The notes: generated from the sequence alone by a model not told the origin. Counted from the stretch's first letter, positions 26,991 through 36,718 are shown. The stretch is DNA of 64,000 bases from an uncultured Clostridium sp. (GCA_900552135.1 URYN01000009.1:1-64000); one strand, 5' to 3'. Program-made: numbers and translations.

Positions 26991-28303
26991 TATTTTTTCC
27001 TTTCTATTTCAAATAATTGTATTGCAAAGATTATTGCGTTATATATAACCATTGTTAACTCTGCCCAGAATAAAATCATTCCAACACTTGAAATTTCTTG
27101 CCAACTTATCAAAGCAAATGCAACAGCAAGAATTGTTACTGGAACTAAGGCAATTACAATTTTAAATATTGCTTTATTTACATTTTTCTTTGTATGTTCT
27201 AAGTCTTGTCCTTTGCTATATTCTTTTAATACTGACCATAATATAAAATATTCAATTATATAAGAAACTGCTATTGCAAATATACCAGCTAAAGTTAATT
27301 CTACATTTCCAAATCTTACTGCAAGTAGTAAAAGTGCTATAAATCCTAGACTTGTAAATACACCCATAACACCATTTTTCTTAAATCTAACTATCATTGC
27401 TACTCCTGCTAACACAGCTATTACAGCAAAAGTAATGGTCATTATTTTTATTTCATATTCTGTTATATCAGAATATACAAATCTATTTACATCTATTTTG
27501 TATGTTATAGGCATTGGATCTGTGTTTAAGAATACTGCAATATTTTGAGCTTGTTTATAATAACTTTCTAATTCAGAAGTTGATGAAGTTGTGCCTAGTG
27601 ATAATTCTATAATTCCGTCAGAAATTTCTTCATCAAAATACGTTGTTATTATAGTTTCATCATCTAACATCATCTTTATTTTTTTAGTTGTATCATTTCC
27701 TTCACTGTCTTTTGAGCTTATGTATTGTTGAGATATCTCTTTTAATTTTTCTGTGCCTTCTTTGTTAAATTGTATTGTTAAGTATGCTGTGTATGAACTT
27801 GCAGAAGCTTGTACTCTTGTTGCAGATGCTTTTTCTACATCTTTATTCGATAATAACACTTCTGACGTATCATTATCAACTACTTTAAACTCACCTTTTG
27901 TAGCAACATATTGAGCAATATAATCTGTATCATTATTTTCAGTAACCTCTAAACTTATATCTCCATTAGCTTCGTTTTCTCTAATTAGATAATTTTCTAC
28001 TTTCATATAAGCTAATCTTTGTTCAGCTATCTCTTTTGACTTTTGATAATTGTCCAAAGTTAATACATCTTCTGTATTAGATTCTTTGCTTTCGTCAACT
28101 TTTATTATAATATTTCTTGCTCCATAAAGATCCATTCCCAATTTGTATTCTGGAATTATGTTTTTCATAGAATTTTTGTCTTGTACAAAAATTCCAACAA
28201 AAGAAATAACAGCTATCAATATTATTACAACTACTGTTAATATTCTTCCTAGTAACTTTAGTGATAATTTGCTTTTACTTTTTTTCAATTTATTTTCCTC
28301 CAA
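26990..28303 (-). CDS. secD: SecD-like protein translocase subunit, divergent
   Basis: 437 residues. One N-terminal helix (16-38) is followed by L-G-M-D-L-Y-G-A-R-N, matching the SecD L-G-L-D-L-x-G-G motif. A large periplasmic-type P1 domain runs to about residue 285, then come five membrane segments. The second Gly of the motif is lost, and the usual G-M-A-V-D-A-N stretch carrying the proton-relay Asp appears as S-Y-I-I-E-Y-F, with Glu as the only acidic residue. The gene is coupled to secF and follows yajC and two membrane/HD genes, the usual export locus. Confidence 0.78.
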   Translation of the reverse strand: MEENKLKKSKSKLSLKLLGRILTVVVIILIAVISFVGIFVQDKNSMKNIIPEYKLGMDLYGARNIIIKVDESKESNTEDVLTLDNYQKSKEIAEQRLAYMKVENYLIRENEANGDISLEVTENNDTDYIAQYVATKGEFKVVDNDTSEVLLSNKDVEKASATRVQASASSYTAYLTIQFNKEGTEKLKEISQQYISSKDSEGNDTTKKIKMMLDDETIITTYFDEEISDGIIELSLGTTSSTSELESYYKQAQNIAVFLNTDPMPITYKIDVNRFVYSDITEYEIKIMTITFAVIAVLAGVAMIVRFKKNGVMGVFTSLGFIALLLLAVRFGNVELTLAGIFAIAVSYIIEYFILWSVLKEYSKGQDLEHTKKNVNKAIFKIVIALVPVTILAVAFALISWQEISSVGMILFWAELTMVIYNAIIFAIQLFEIERKK

Positions 28304-28306
28304 ATT

Positions 28307-28966
28307 TTATAATAATTTTGTTCCATTTATATAAAGTTCATACCATATATTTAAATACTTCGCTGCATATTTGCTCATCATTGTTCTATCCATAAATATC
28401 TCAAAGTAATCAAGCACAGGACAGATTTTTGTATCTATTGTTAAACTTAAACTTACTTTTCTGTTTACAGCATCAATTGTAAATTCAGAATCCGTTACAG
28501 CATAATTTACTTTATCGTGTTTGTCAAATGAAGAAATATTAGGATTTCTTACTCTATCTCTATGAACATCTGACTTGTCCGCAAGTATTAGTGCAGCTGA
28601 TATGTCACTAACAGCTGTACCCGTTGCTTCATCGTGGTTTCCAATAGCCATCATTATTTCAGTTCTATCTTTTATGTCCATTCCAATTTCTTTTAATATG
28701 TTGTAAGCAAGAATTGCTCCAGAATGAGCATGATCCACTCTGTTTACACAATTTCCTATGTCATGCATATAGCCTGCAATCTTTGCAAGTTCAATTCTGT
28801 GTTCATTATATCCAAGTTCTTTTAAAACATAACCCGCTCTATTTGAAACAATTGATATATGTCTTGTTGCATGCTCTGTATAACCTAGTGCATCGAGTTG
28901 TTTTTGTGCACCTATAATCAAGCTATTTACTTCTTCATTATTCTTTACATCTTCAAATGTAATCAT
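28307..28966 (-). CDS. HD-domain phosphohydrolase
   Basis: 219 residues. A complete HD metal site is seen: H-A-T-R-H near 32, G-Y-M-H-D-I-G-N near 68, H-A-H-S-G-A and G-N-H-D-E-A. Such proteins hydrolyse phosphomonoesters or nucleotides; the substrate is unknown. The C-terminal ~70 residues form a separate beta-rich region. It ends 3 bases before secD, so it belongs to that transcript. A G-rich GGGGG ribosome-binding site precedes the start. Confidence 0.85.
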   Translation of the reverse strand: MITFEDVKNNEEVNSLIIGAQKQLDALGYTEHATRHISIVSNRAGYVLKELGYNEHRIELAKIAGYMHDIGNCVNRVDHAHSGAILAYNILKEIGMDIKDRTEIMMAIGNHDEATGTAVSDISAALILADKSDVHRDRVRNPNISSFDKHDKVNYAVTDSEFTIDAVNRKVSLSLTIDTKICPVLDYFEIFMDRTMMSKYAAKYLNIWYELYINGTKLL

Positions 28967-29144
28967 GTTTTTCCCCCGCTTTTTAGATTCTACTCTATTT
29001 AATTAAAAATATCAACCATTTTACTGCATTTTTAACTAATTTTGTAACAAATTTTTACTTATAAATAGCTTTTAATTGGTAAATAAAATTGCTTTTTTAT
29101 TATTCAGTTTTACTATAAATTTAATTTTTATTGGTATATATAAT

Positions 29145-29564
29145 TTATCTTTTCAAGTTAACTCCAATTATTCCTCCAAACATTCCAGCAATTATTGCAG
29201 ATATTATTATAATTAAGCTATTAAAATCAAATGAAAAATTTCCATTTACCATACTTGATAATAGATATATTATAGCTATATAAATCAATCCTACCAAAGC
29301 ACCATTTAAAAGTCCTTTTTTTGATATTTTTGATACACTAATTATGCTTCCTATTAGAATGCTTATTGCTGTAACAGCTATTATAACTGGTATTATAGTG
29401 TTCTCATTTATGTTAGTATTTGCAAGAACCGTTGAAAATATAACAAGCGAGATTAAAGTTATAACTATTGCTGTAATACTTCCTTTTAATACGTCTATAA
29501 ATTTACTCTTTTCCTTAATGTTATTATCCAATGATGTTATTTTAGTAATTTCTTTAATGTTCAT
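29145..29564 (-). CDS. TIGR04086 family membrane protein
   Basis: 139 residues with four hydrophobic segments after a ~25-residue polar N-terminus, and a G-x-x-x-G-x-x-G-pattern last helix. Size, topology and position between yajC and secDF match the TIGR04086 (YrzE-like) family, which has no known function but is regularly found next to yajC in Clostridia. GGAGG precedes the ATG. Confidence 0.75.
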   Translation of the reverse strand: MNIKEITKITSLDNNIKEKSKFIDVLKGSITAIVITLISLVIFSTVLANTNINENTIIPVIIAVTAISILIGSIISVSKISKKGLLNGALVGLIYIAIIYLLSSMVNGNFSFDFNSLIIIISAIIAGMFGGIIGVNLKR

Positions 29565-29696
29565 TTAAAATCCTCCAAATATAATTTTTGTTATTTAAAT
29601 ATATTATATCTAAAGGATTTTTATGTTTTATTTATTACTTTATTTTTTTTACTTTGCTTTTACAATTATTTTTTTCTTGAGATTCAATTTTTATCA

Positions 29697-30020
29697 TTAT
29701 TTTTCTTGCTCTTTTGTTTTATTATCTGCTTTATTATTTCTATCATTACCGGTTTCAGTAGTTCTATCGTCAAGTCCTGCAATAGCCCATTTCTCTATTG
29801 ATAGTTCGATTTTGTTTGGATTTGTTTCTAGAATTACTCTATCTTCTAATACTTCAGATACAGTTCCAGAAAGTCCAGTATATGTTACAATTTTATCTCC
29901 AACTTTTATATCATTCTGCATCTTTTTTGTTTCTTTTTCTTGGCTTTTTCTTTGCCACTCAGCAAAATAATATATAGCTAATATTATTAGTACGGTTATT
30001 AAAATTCTTACATATTGCAT
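29697..30020 (-). CDS. yajC: Preprotein translocase subunit YajC
   Basis: 107 residues. A single helix near the N-terminus (about 4-20) is followed by the conserved cytosolic domain: V-G-D-K-I-V-T-Y-T-G-L-S-G-T-V and I-E-L-S-I-E-K-W-A-I-A. The family Q-R-K-S-Q-E-K-E sequence links them. The tail is Asn/Lys/Glu-rich. YajC associates with SecDF. I chose the ATG at 30020, with AGGAG 11 bases before it; an upstream in-frame ATG would overlap the preceding gene. Confidence 0.88.
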   Translation of the reverse strand: MQYVRILITVLIILAIYYFAEWQRKSQEKETKKMQNDIKVGDKIVTYTGLSGTVSEVLEDRVILETNPNKIELSIEKWAIAGLDDRTTETGNDRNNKADNKTKEQEK

Positions 30021-30027
30021 TCTATTA

Positions 30028-31551
30028 TTATCTCCTCTCCGCATTTGTACCTGAGTTTGCTATTTCTCCATTATTTGAAGCATTAGAATTTACACTAGTA
30101 TTTGCGTTTATATTGTTATTGCTGGAATTACTGTTATTATTTGAATTATTGTTATTATTAGAATTGTTTGCAGTATTATTACTGCTACTGTTAGTTTTGT
30201 TTACTGGTTCTATCTTTCCAACATTTAATAGATAATCTAATATATCAATTTTCATTCCTTGATATGTTAGATAATATTTCTTCTCTCCGCCTGATGTTAT
30301 TGTATACATATCTGTTACAAGTGCTTGTATTAGCTCTTTACCAGATGTATTGTATAATCCGTACATTTTATCTTTGCATACAACTATTGCTTCATATTCT
30401 GGTACAATTAATAAGTTTTGAGCTAAAGAATCATTTGATGTATTTTGAGTGCATCCCAAAGAGTCAAATTCAATTGGAATTACAGTATTTCCATTTAAAT
30501 CAAGAACTCCCCACTTGCCATCTTTTTTCACAGGCACATATTTATTATACAATAGATATGGATTTTCTATATCATCTCCAGGAAATTGAGTTTGGTCAAT
30601 TCCTATTTGCTCATACTCTGAAAATATAACTCTCTTTCCATTGTTATTAATTACTCCATATTTTTTATTATTTGATACAACGTATAATCCACGTTCTTTA
30701 TCCATTCTTCTTATCGAATCGTATTCAGGTTCAATCTTGGTTGTTCCTTCATCAGTAATTATTCCAAATTTACCATCTGTTGTTTCAACTATAAACTCTT
30801 GCGAACTTTCTTTGAATTTTATAGATTTGTATTTTTCACCAATTATGGTTTCGTTTTTTAAATTATTTACACCATATCTTCCATTAGCGTCCTTCACTAT
30901 CATTAAGCCATATAAAATTGCCTTCTTATTTGTATAACTTGCATTTTTTTCATTCAAAGCTGATTCTGTTATTCTTCCTGAATAGAAATTCGTAAGATAT
31001 GAAAGTGTATACAATTTTATTGTATTATTATTCTCTGTATACGCAAAACTTATATTACAGCCTTTTTCAAGTCCTTCAGCCGAAACATATAATTTGTTAT
31101 TTATTAGTTTTACAGGTTCATCTATCGTATAATATTCATATTCCAGTTCTTCATTTTTTTGATCTTCTATTAATACCTTATATATCGAATCTGAGTCTTG
31201 AGTATATGATACTGTTTCATATCCATTATCCAGATAACATTTACTTGTATCTTCAGAATAAGGATTTTTGTACTCTCCATTGTTAATACTATATCCTATT
31301 TTTCCAGCAATATCTTTTATAGAAACATAAATTTTACCGTTTTCAAATATAAACAAATCATCTTGAAATGAGGTTTTACTTCCATCCATATAAAATTTTA
31401 ATTCTTTATTTTTTAAATAAAATATTGCTCCTAGAACTCCCATAGATAACAAGAAAACTAAAATTAATGCAATTATAATTATTTTCATTAATTTTTTGCT
31501 TTTTATCTTCTCTTGGTTAAAATTAGTATTACTACTCCCAAAAAAGTCCAT
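30028..31551 (-). CDS. Membrane-anchored WG-repeat protein with stalk domain
   Basis: 507 residues. After a ~20-residue cytosolic start, a helix (22-44) anchors the protein. Residues ~50-180 resemble the copper-amine-oxidase-N 'stalk' domain, and ~200-420 contain WG/KWG-type repeats such as G-K-F-G-I-I, K-K-Y-G-V-I, G-K-W-G-V-L-D and D-K-M-Y-G-L-Y. The last ~60 residues are almost only Asn and Ser. WG repeats form beta-propeller-like surfaces for binding. It is an accessory gene inserted between tgt and yajC, which are usually adjacent. Confidence 0.75.
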   Translation of the reverse strand: MDFFGSSNTNFNQEKIKSKKLMKIIIIALILVFLLSMGVLGAIFYLKNKELKFYMDGSKTSFQDDLFIFENGKIYVSIKDIAGKIGYSINNGEYKNPYSEDTSKCYLDNGYETVSYTQDSDSIYKVLIEDQKNEELEYEYYTIDEPVKLINNKLYVSAEGLEKGCNISFAYTENNNTIKLYTLSYLTNFYSGRITESALNEKNASYTNKKAILYGLMIVKDANGRYGVNNLKNETIIGEKYKSIKFKESSQEFIVETTDGKFGIITDEGTTKIEPEYDSIRRMDKERGLYVVSNNKKYGVINNNGKRVIFSEYEQIGIDQTQFPGDDIENPYLLYNKYVPVKKDGKWGVLDLNGNTVIPIEFDSLGCTQNTSNDSLAQNLLIVPEYEAIVVCKDKMYGLYNTSGKELIQALVTDMYTITSGGEKKYYLTYQGMKIDILDYLLNVGKIEPVNKTNSSSNNTANNSNNNNNSNNNSNSSNNNINANTSVNSNASNNGEIANSGTNAERR

Positions 31552-31563
31552 TTCTTTTCCCCC

Positions 31564-32700
31564 TTATTCTTCTGTATAACCATATTTTTTATAAAATTCA
31601 TTTCTGAAATTTAAAAGATTGTCATTTTCAATTTCAATTCTAACTCTTTCCATTAATTTAGTCAAGAAATATAAATTATGTATTGATAAAAGTCTTACAC
31701 CTAATATTTCATTTGCCTTGATAAGATGCCTAATATAAGCTCTTGTGTAGTTTTTACAAGCATAACAGTCGCATTCTGAATCAAGTGGTGTGAAATCTCT
31801 TTCATAAGTTGCATTTCTAACCACAAGTTTTCCATTCCATGTCATTGCAGTTCCATTTCTTGCAATTCTTGTTGGTAATACACAATCACACATATCGATA
31901 CCAGAAATTGCAGCCTCTATTAAATAATCTGGTGTTCCAACTCCCATAAGATATCTTGGTTTATTTTCTGGCATTAGTGGTGCTGTATATCTTAGCATTT
32001 TTAAATACTCTTCTTTAGGTTCTCCTACACTAATTCCTCCTATAGCATATCCAGGAAAATCTAATTTTATAAGGTCTTCTGCTGATTTTTTTCTTAAATC
32101 TTCATAAAATCCACCTTGTATTATTCCAAATAAGCCTTGTTTTTCTTCGTGTCCTTCATGAGCCTTTTTACATCTTTGAGCCCATCTTGTTGTTCTTTCC
32201 ATCGAATTTTTGGTATATTCATAGGTAGATGGATATGGACAACATTCGTCAAATGACATTATTATATCTGCCCCAAGGTCTTCTTCAATTTGCATAACTT
32301 TTTCTGGTGAAAAGAAATGTTTACTTCCATCTAAGTGAGATTTGAACTCTACACCATCTTCTGTTATTGTTCTTAAATCACTTAAGCTAAATACTTGAAA
32401 TCCACCACAATCTGTTAATATTGGTCTATCCCAATTCATGAAACCATGTAAATCTCCAGCTTCTTTTACAATTTTTTCTCCTGGTCTTAAATACAAATGA
32501 TATGTATTAGATAATATTATTTGTGCTCCGATTTCTTTTAATTCTTCTGGCGTTAGTGATTTTACAGTTGCTTGAGTTCCAACTGGCATAAATACTGGAG
32601 TTTGTATATCTCCATGTGGTGTATGAACAATTCCTCTTCTTGCACCCGTTTTTGCATCTTTGTGTAATAGTTCATAAGTTATTGCTGGTTTGTTTTCCAT
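31564..32700 (-). CDS. tgt: Queuine tRNA-ribosyltransferase
   Basis: 378 residues. Tgt exchanges G34 of GUN-anticodon tRNAs for preQ1, the first tRNA-bound step of queuosine synthesis. Motifs: D-C-G-G-F-Q-V-F-S substrate site, F-G-I-I-Q-G-G, Y-L-M-G-V-G-T-P, the D-C-V-L-P-T-R-I-A-R-N-G-T-A region, and the C-terminal zinc site C-D-C-Y-A-C with a later His. It follows queA by 188 bases. The ribosome-binding site near the ATG is weak; a strong GGGAAGGAG lies about 60 bases upstream without a matching start codon. Confidence 0.95.
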   Translation of the reverse strand: MENKPAITYELLHKDAKTGARRGIVHTPHGDIQTPVFMPVGTQATVKSLTPEELKEIGAQIILSNTYHLYLRPGEKIVKEAGDLHGFMNWDRPILTDCGGFQVFSLSDLRTITEDGVEFKSHLDGSKHFFSPEKVMQIEEDLGADIIMSFDECCPYPSTYEYTKNSMERTTRWAQRCKKAHEGHEEKQGLFGIIQGGFYEDLRKKSAEDLIKLDFPGYAIGGISVGEPKEEYLKMLRYTAPLMPENKPRYLMGVGTPDYLIEAAISGIDMCDCVLPTRIARNGTAMTWNGKLVVRNATYERDFTPLDSECDCYACKNYTRAYIRHLIKANEILGVRLLSIHNLYFLTKLMERVRIEIENDNLLNFRNEFYKKYGYTEE

Positions 32701-32888
32701 TTTATTTCTTGCACTATATATTTAATAATCTGTTATAAATTAAATATATTTTCTCCTTCCCTTCTACGTTAGTATTGATTTTTATATTACTCAATAAATT
32801 TCAATATTTTATTTTAATTAATTTTTTATTTCACATTTATTGGATTACCGGGGATACTATCTCTACACATGTTTACTGGCATCTTGTT

Positions 32889-33911
32889 TTATTTTATGAA
32901 CATTGCATCTCCAAAAGAAAAGAATTTATACTTTTCTTTTACAGCTTCATTATACGCATTTAGTATGTTTTCTCTTCCTGCAAGAGCAGAAACAAGCATT
33001 AAAAGAGTTGACTCTGGTAAGTGGAAATTGGTGATTAGTGCATCCAGGCATTTAAATTTGTAACCTGGATAAATGTAGATTCCTGTATCACCCTCACAAG
33101 CTTTAACGAGACCTTTCTCGTCTGCGATTGTTTCAATGGTTCTACATGAAGTTGTTCCTACTGCTATAACTCTATGTCCCGATAGTTTTGCTTTATTTAT
33201 CTTATCTGCATCTTCTTGTTTTATGTAATAATGTTCAGTATGCATTTGATGGTCTTCTATATTCTTTTCTTTTACTGGTCTAAAAGTTCCTATTCCAACA
33301 TGCAATGTTACATTTGCAATGCTTATTCCTTTTTCTTCGATTTTTTTTAATAATTCATCGGTAAAATGTAATCCTGCCGTTGGCGCAGCAGCTGAACCTT
33401 CATATTTTGCATATACAGTCTGGTATCTATCATTATCCTTTAAACTTTCATGTATATATGGTGGTAAAGGCATAAGTCCTATTTTATCTAGAATTTCATT
33501 AAAGATTCCATCATATTCAAATTTTACTTTTCTTGTTCCGTCTTGCAATGTTTCTAATATTTCAGCCCTTAATAATCCATCGCCAAATATAACTTTTGCA
33601 CCAGAATGTAACTTGTTTCCTGGTCTAACCATCGCCTCCCAGATGTCACCTTCTAGATTTTTTAGTAGAACAAATTCAACATTTGCTCCAGTTTCTTTCT
33701 TTCCATAAAGTCTAGCTGGGATAACCTTTGTGTTGTTTCTAACTAAACAATCTCCAGGTTGTAAATAGTCTATTATGTCTCTGAATATCTTGTGTTCAAT
33801 CTCGCCAGTATTTTTATCCAATACCATCAATCTTGATTCATCTCTTTTTTCAATTGGTGTTTGTGCTATTAACTCTTCTGGTAAGTAGTAATTGAAATCT
33901 GATAATTCCAT
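32889..33911 (-). CDS. queA: S-adenosylmethionine:tRNA ribosyltransferase-isomerase
   Basis: 340 residues. QueA adds the epoxycyclopentane unit from SAM to preQ1-tRNA. Motifs include F-D/N-Y-x-L-P-x-E-L-I-A-Q near the start, R-L-Y-G-K-K-E-T-G-A, A-A-P-T-A-G-L-H-F-T and the C-terminal T-N-F-H-L-P-E-S-T-L-L-M-L-V-S-A. The ATG at 33911 fits AAAGGA and gives the B. subtilis-like N-terminus M-E-L-S-D-F; ten upstream codons are rejected. It comes before tgt, so both queuosine insertion steps are encoded here. Confidence 0.95.
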   Translation of the reverse strand: MELSDFNYYLPEELIAQTPIEKRDESRLMVLDKNTGEIEHKIFRDIIDYLQPGDCLVRNNTKVIPARLYGKKETGANVEFVLLKNLEGDIWEAMVRPGNKLHSGAKVIFGDGLLRAEILETLQDGTRKVKFEYDGIFNEILDKIGLMPLPPYIHESLKDNDRYQTVYAKYEGSAAAPTAGLHFTDELLKKIEEKGISIANVTLHVGIGTFRPVKEKNIEDHQMHTEHYYIKQEDADKINKAKLSGHRVIAVGTTSCRTIETIADEKGLVKACEGDTGIYIYPGYKFKCLDALITNFHLPESTLLMLVSALAGRENILNAYNEAVKEKYKFFSFGDAMFIK

Positions 33912-33927
33912 TTTTAGCTTTTCCTTT

Positions 33928-35316
33928 CTATGATTCAACATTTAAATTTTGTTGTATTTTCTGCATTTCTTGTGCTTTAAATACTTCTTTGATTTTATAA
34001 ATTATGCTCTCAATCTTTTTAGAAATACTCCTTGGTTCATCAAGCTTGTCTAACTTGTATGCATACTCAAAATCACTATTCTGAGCTGGTCTTAAACTAT
34101 ATACTTCAGATGGCAAGCCAATATATTTTCCATTGCTAATTATATTTTCGTTCATATAATCATAATACCATTTTCTTAGTCCATCTTTTTTATCTTCCTT
34201 ATAACCATATTTTTCATAGTCATGTAAAGCTGGAATTGTATATCCATATGCCTTTGCATCACGCTCTAATGTGTGTAGGAATTCATGTAAAAATACCTCT
34301 TCAGGGAATGTATTGTTAGTTGAATAAGCATAATCATTTTTTGTTATTCTTATATTTGAAAATCCTTTTCCTAGGTACATCATATTTCCTAGTCCAACCC
34401 ATTCCTTTACATTATCGTTGTTGGTAATTTCACTCTCCAAAGGTAGGTCTGTACATACAAATATATGGTTATAGTCATTATTTTTCACATAGTCATTTAT
34501 AAGTTTATACACATCTTTTTCACTTATATAGTATCCATTGTCATCTTCATAAGTAAGTGTTGTGAGAGGTTGTTCTATTTCAATAATATCATAATTTATA
34601 TTAATTTTATTTTGAGACATTTCTTTTATTGTGTTTTGAAATTTTGGCATATCTTGGTAGATGTAGCCTTTACTCTGATTAGTCATGGTCTGTTTTATGT
34701 TTCTTCCATCATTTAAAATTACATCTGTATTATTCAAAATAAAACAACCGAATTTCCATTCATTTTGATTACCTGTTGAACCTTTTTCTATGTTCAAGTT
34801 TGAAAACCACGCATCTCCACTTGCATTTAAAAGATTTCCTCCTAGTCTAAAACCTATTTCAACATTTTCATTATTTTTAGAATTAAATAAAAATTCAACT
34901 TTTGTCCAATCGTTGTTTCCTGTTAAAACATCCGAATGTTCTTCTGTTCCAACTAGACAAATCTGTGCACCAGCCATGATATTGTTGTCTTTATTTGTGA
35001 CATTTTGAGTCTTTATCATGCAAGTTACTCTATATGGAGTATTTGGAGTTACAGATATAGATTTATAAAACATTGCATCATTTGATTCTCTGTTTTCTAT
35101 CTTGTAACTTCTCTCTTTTCCATACTTTATATCTGCATCTCTTGAAAACGTTGTTTTATCTCTTTCCTGTATTCCCTTTGCATAGAAATTAAAATCGTAT
35201 TTTCTATATATAACAATAGCTATAATAATTATTACTATCGCAAAAATATTTGAAATTGTATTTCTAGTTTTTCTTCCTCTATTGCTATTCTGTTCTACAT
35301 TATAATATTCATCCAT
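33928..35316 (-). CDS. Membrane-anchored putative zinc metallopeptidase with CBM-like domain
   Basis: 462 residues. An N-terminal helix (about 20-37) suggests a signal anchor with the rest outside the cell. Residues ~55-180 look like a carbohydrate-binding beta-sandwich of the CBM4/9 type (S-V-T-P-N-T-P-Y-R-V-T near the front, N-N-D-W-T-K-V-E-F in the middle, A-W-F-S-N-L-N-I at the end). Then comes a catalytic-like domain with H344-E-F-L-H348 and E-R-D-A-K-A-Y downstream. I do not recognise the peptidase family. It lies just upstream of queA and downstream of clpX, in a housekeeping setting where such a gene is unusual. Confidence 0.6.
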   Translation of the reverse strand: MDEYYNVEQNSNRGRKTRNTISNIFAIVIIIIAIVIYRKYDFNFYAKGIQERDKTTFSRDADIKYGKERSYKIENRESNDAMFYKSISVTPNTPYRVTCMIKTQNVTNKDNNIMAGAQICLVGTEEHSDVLTGNNDWTKVEFLFNSKNNENVEIGFRLGGNLLNASGDAWFSNLNIEKGSTGNQNEWKFGCFILNNTDVILNDGRNIKQTMTNQSKGYIYQDMPKFQNTIKEMSQNKININYDIIEIEQPLTTLTYEDDNGYYISEKDVYKLINDYVKNNDYNHIFVCTDLPLESEITNNDNVKEWVGLGNMMYLGKGFSNIRITKNDYAYSTNNTFPEEVFLHEFLHTLERDAKAYGYTIPALHDYEKYGYKEDKKDGLRKWYYDYMNENIISNGKYIGLPSEVYSLRPAQNSDFEYAYKLDKLDEPRSISKKIESIIYKIKEVFKAQEMQKIQQNLNVES

Positions 35317-35371
35317 AGTTTTATTCCCTTTATCTTCTTATCTTCACATTGTTGTATGTTTAATTATGTTA

Positions 35372-36685
35372 TTACGCAGTTCCAGTTTTCTTAGAAGTTG
35401 CTGTTCTTTGTGGTTTTGACTTTTTTGGAGCTTCTCTATTATTGTTTATTATAATCTTAGGAGCCTCTCCATTTTCTATTGTGTTTTTTGTAATTATACA
35501 TTTTTCTATCTTAGGATTTGATGGGATTTCAAACATTATGTCTCTCATCACATCTTCTAAGATTGCTCTAAGTCCTCTTGCACCAGTTTTTCTTTCGATA
35601 GCTTTATCGACAATAGCACCTATTGCATCTTGTTCAAATTCTAATTCTACTTTGTCATACTTGAATAATTTCTTATATTGTTTTATCAAAGAGTTCTTTG
35701 GTTCTACCAAAATCTTCATTAATGCTTCTCTATCTAATTCCCTTAATGTTGTAATTATTGGTAATCTTCCAACAAATTCAGGAATCAAACCAAATTTCAA
35801 TAAGTCCTGTGGTAACAATTTATCAAATACTTCATATTTGTCAAATTGTGTATTGCTAGAAATAGTTGCTCCAAATCCAATAGTCTTCTTTTCAACTCTT
35901 TCTTTTATAATTTTTTCAAGACCATCAAAAGCTCCACCACATATAAATAGAATATTTTGAGTATTTATCTGAATAAATTCTTGATGAGGATGTTTTCTGC
36001 CTCCTTGAGGTGGAACAGATGCAACTGTTCCTTCGATTATTTTTAACAAAGCTTGTTGTACTCCCTCACCGCTTACATCTCTTGTTATAGATGGATTTTC
36101 AGATTTCCTAGAAATCTTATCTATTTCATCAATATATATAATTCCTTTTTGAGCTTTTTCAACATCATAATCTGCAGCCTGAATTAGTTTTAAAAGAATA
36201 TTTTCAACATCTTCACCAACGTAACCAGCTTCTGTTAATGTTGTTGCATCAGCAATTGCAAATGGAACTTTTAAAATTCTAGCAAGAGTTTGAGCAAGAA
36301 GAGTTTTTCCACAACCCGTTGGTCCTAATAAAAGAATATTACTTTTTTGTATTTCTACATCATCTTTGTCTTTTTCAGTTTCACTGTTAATTCTTTTATA
36401 GTGATTATACACCGCAACTGATAATGCCTTTTTGGCTTCGTCCTGTCCAATTACATATTCATCTAATATGCTCTTTATTTCTTCAGGTTTTGGAAGATCT
36501 GTGTCAATTTCCTTTTCATAACTAAGTTCACTGTCTTCGTACAAATCATTTTCAATTATATTTGTACAAACTTTTATACATTCGTCACATATATAAACTC
36601 CTGGACCTGCAATTATTCTTTCAACTTCATCTTGAGGTTTTCCGCAAAAAGAACATCTAATATCTTTTTTTTCTAGTTTTGCCAT
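35372..36685 (-). CDS. clpX: ATP-dependent Clp protease ATP-binding subunit ClpX
   Basis: 437 residues. ClpX unfolds tagged substrates and feeds them to ClpP. The N-terminal zinc finger has C11, C14, C33 and C36. The AAA+ core has Walker A G-P-T-G-C-G-K-T near 118, Walker B I-I-Y-I-D-E-I-D-K and the R-K-H-P-H-Q-E pore loop. The I-G-F-G loop that docks into ClpP is present near 275. The C-terminal tail is Lys/Thr-rich. clpP is directly upstream, so the two are probably co-transcribed. Confidence 0.96.
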   Translation of the reverse strand: MAKLEKKDIRCSFCGKPQDEVERIIAGPGVYICDECIKVCTNIIENDLYEDSELSYEKEIDTDLPKPEEIKSILDEYVIGQDEAKKALSVAVYNHYKRINSETEKDKDDVEIQKSNILLLGPTGCGKTLLAQTLARILKVPFAIADATTLTEAGYVGEDVENILLKLIQAADYDVEKAQKGIIYIDEIDKISRKSENPSITRDVSGEGVQQALLKIIEGTVASVPPQGGRKHPHQEFIQINTQNILFICGGAFDGLEKIIKERVEKKTIGFGATISSNTQFDKYEVFDKLLPQDLLKFGLIPEFVGRLPIITTLRELDREALMKILVEPKNSLIKQYKKLFKYDKVELEFEQDAIGAIVDKAIERKTGARGLRAILEDVMRDIMFEIPSNPKIEKCIITKNTIENGEAPKIIINNNREAPKKSKPQRTATSKKTGTA

Positions 36686-36718
36686 ACATTAACTCCTTCT
36701 CATCTATATTTCTTCTGT

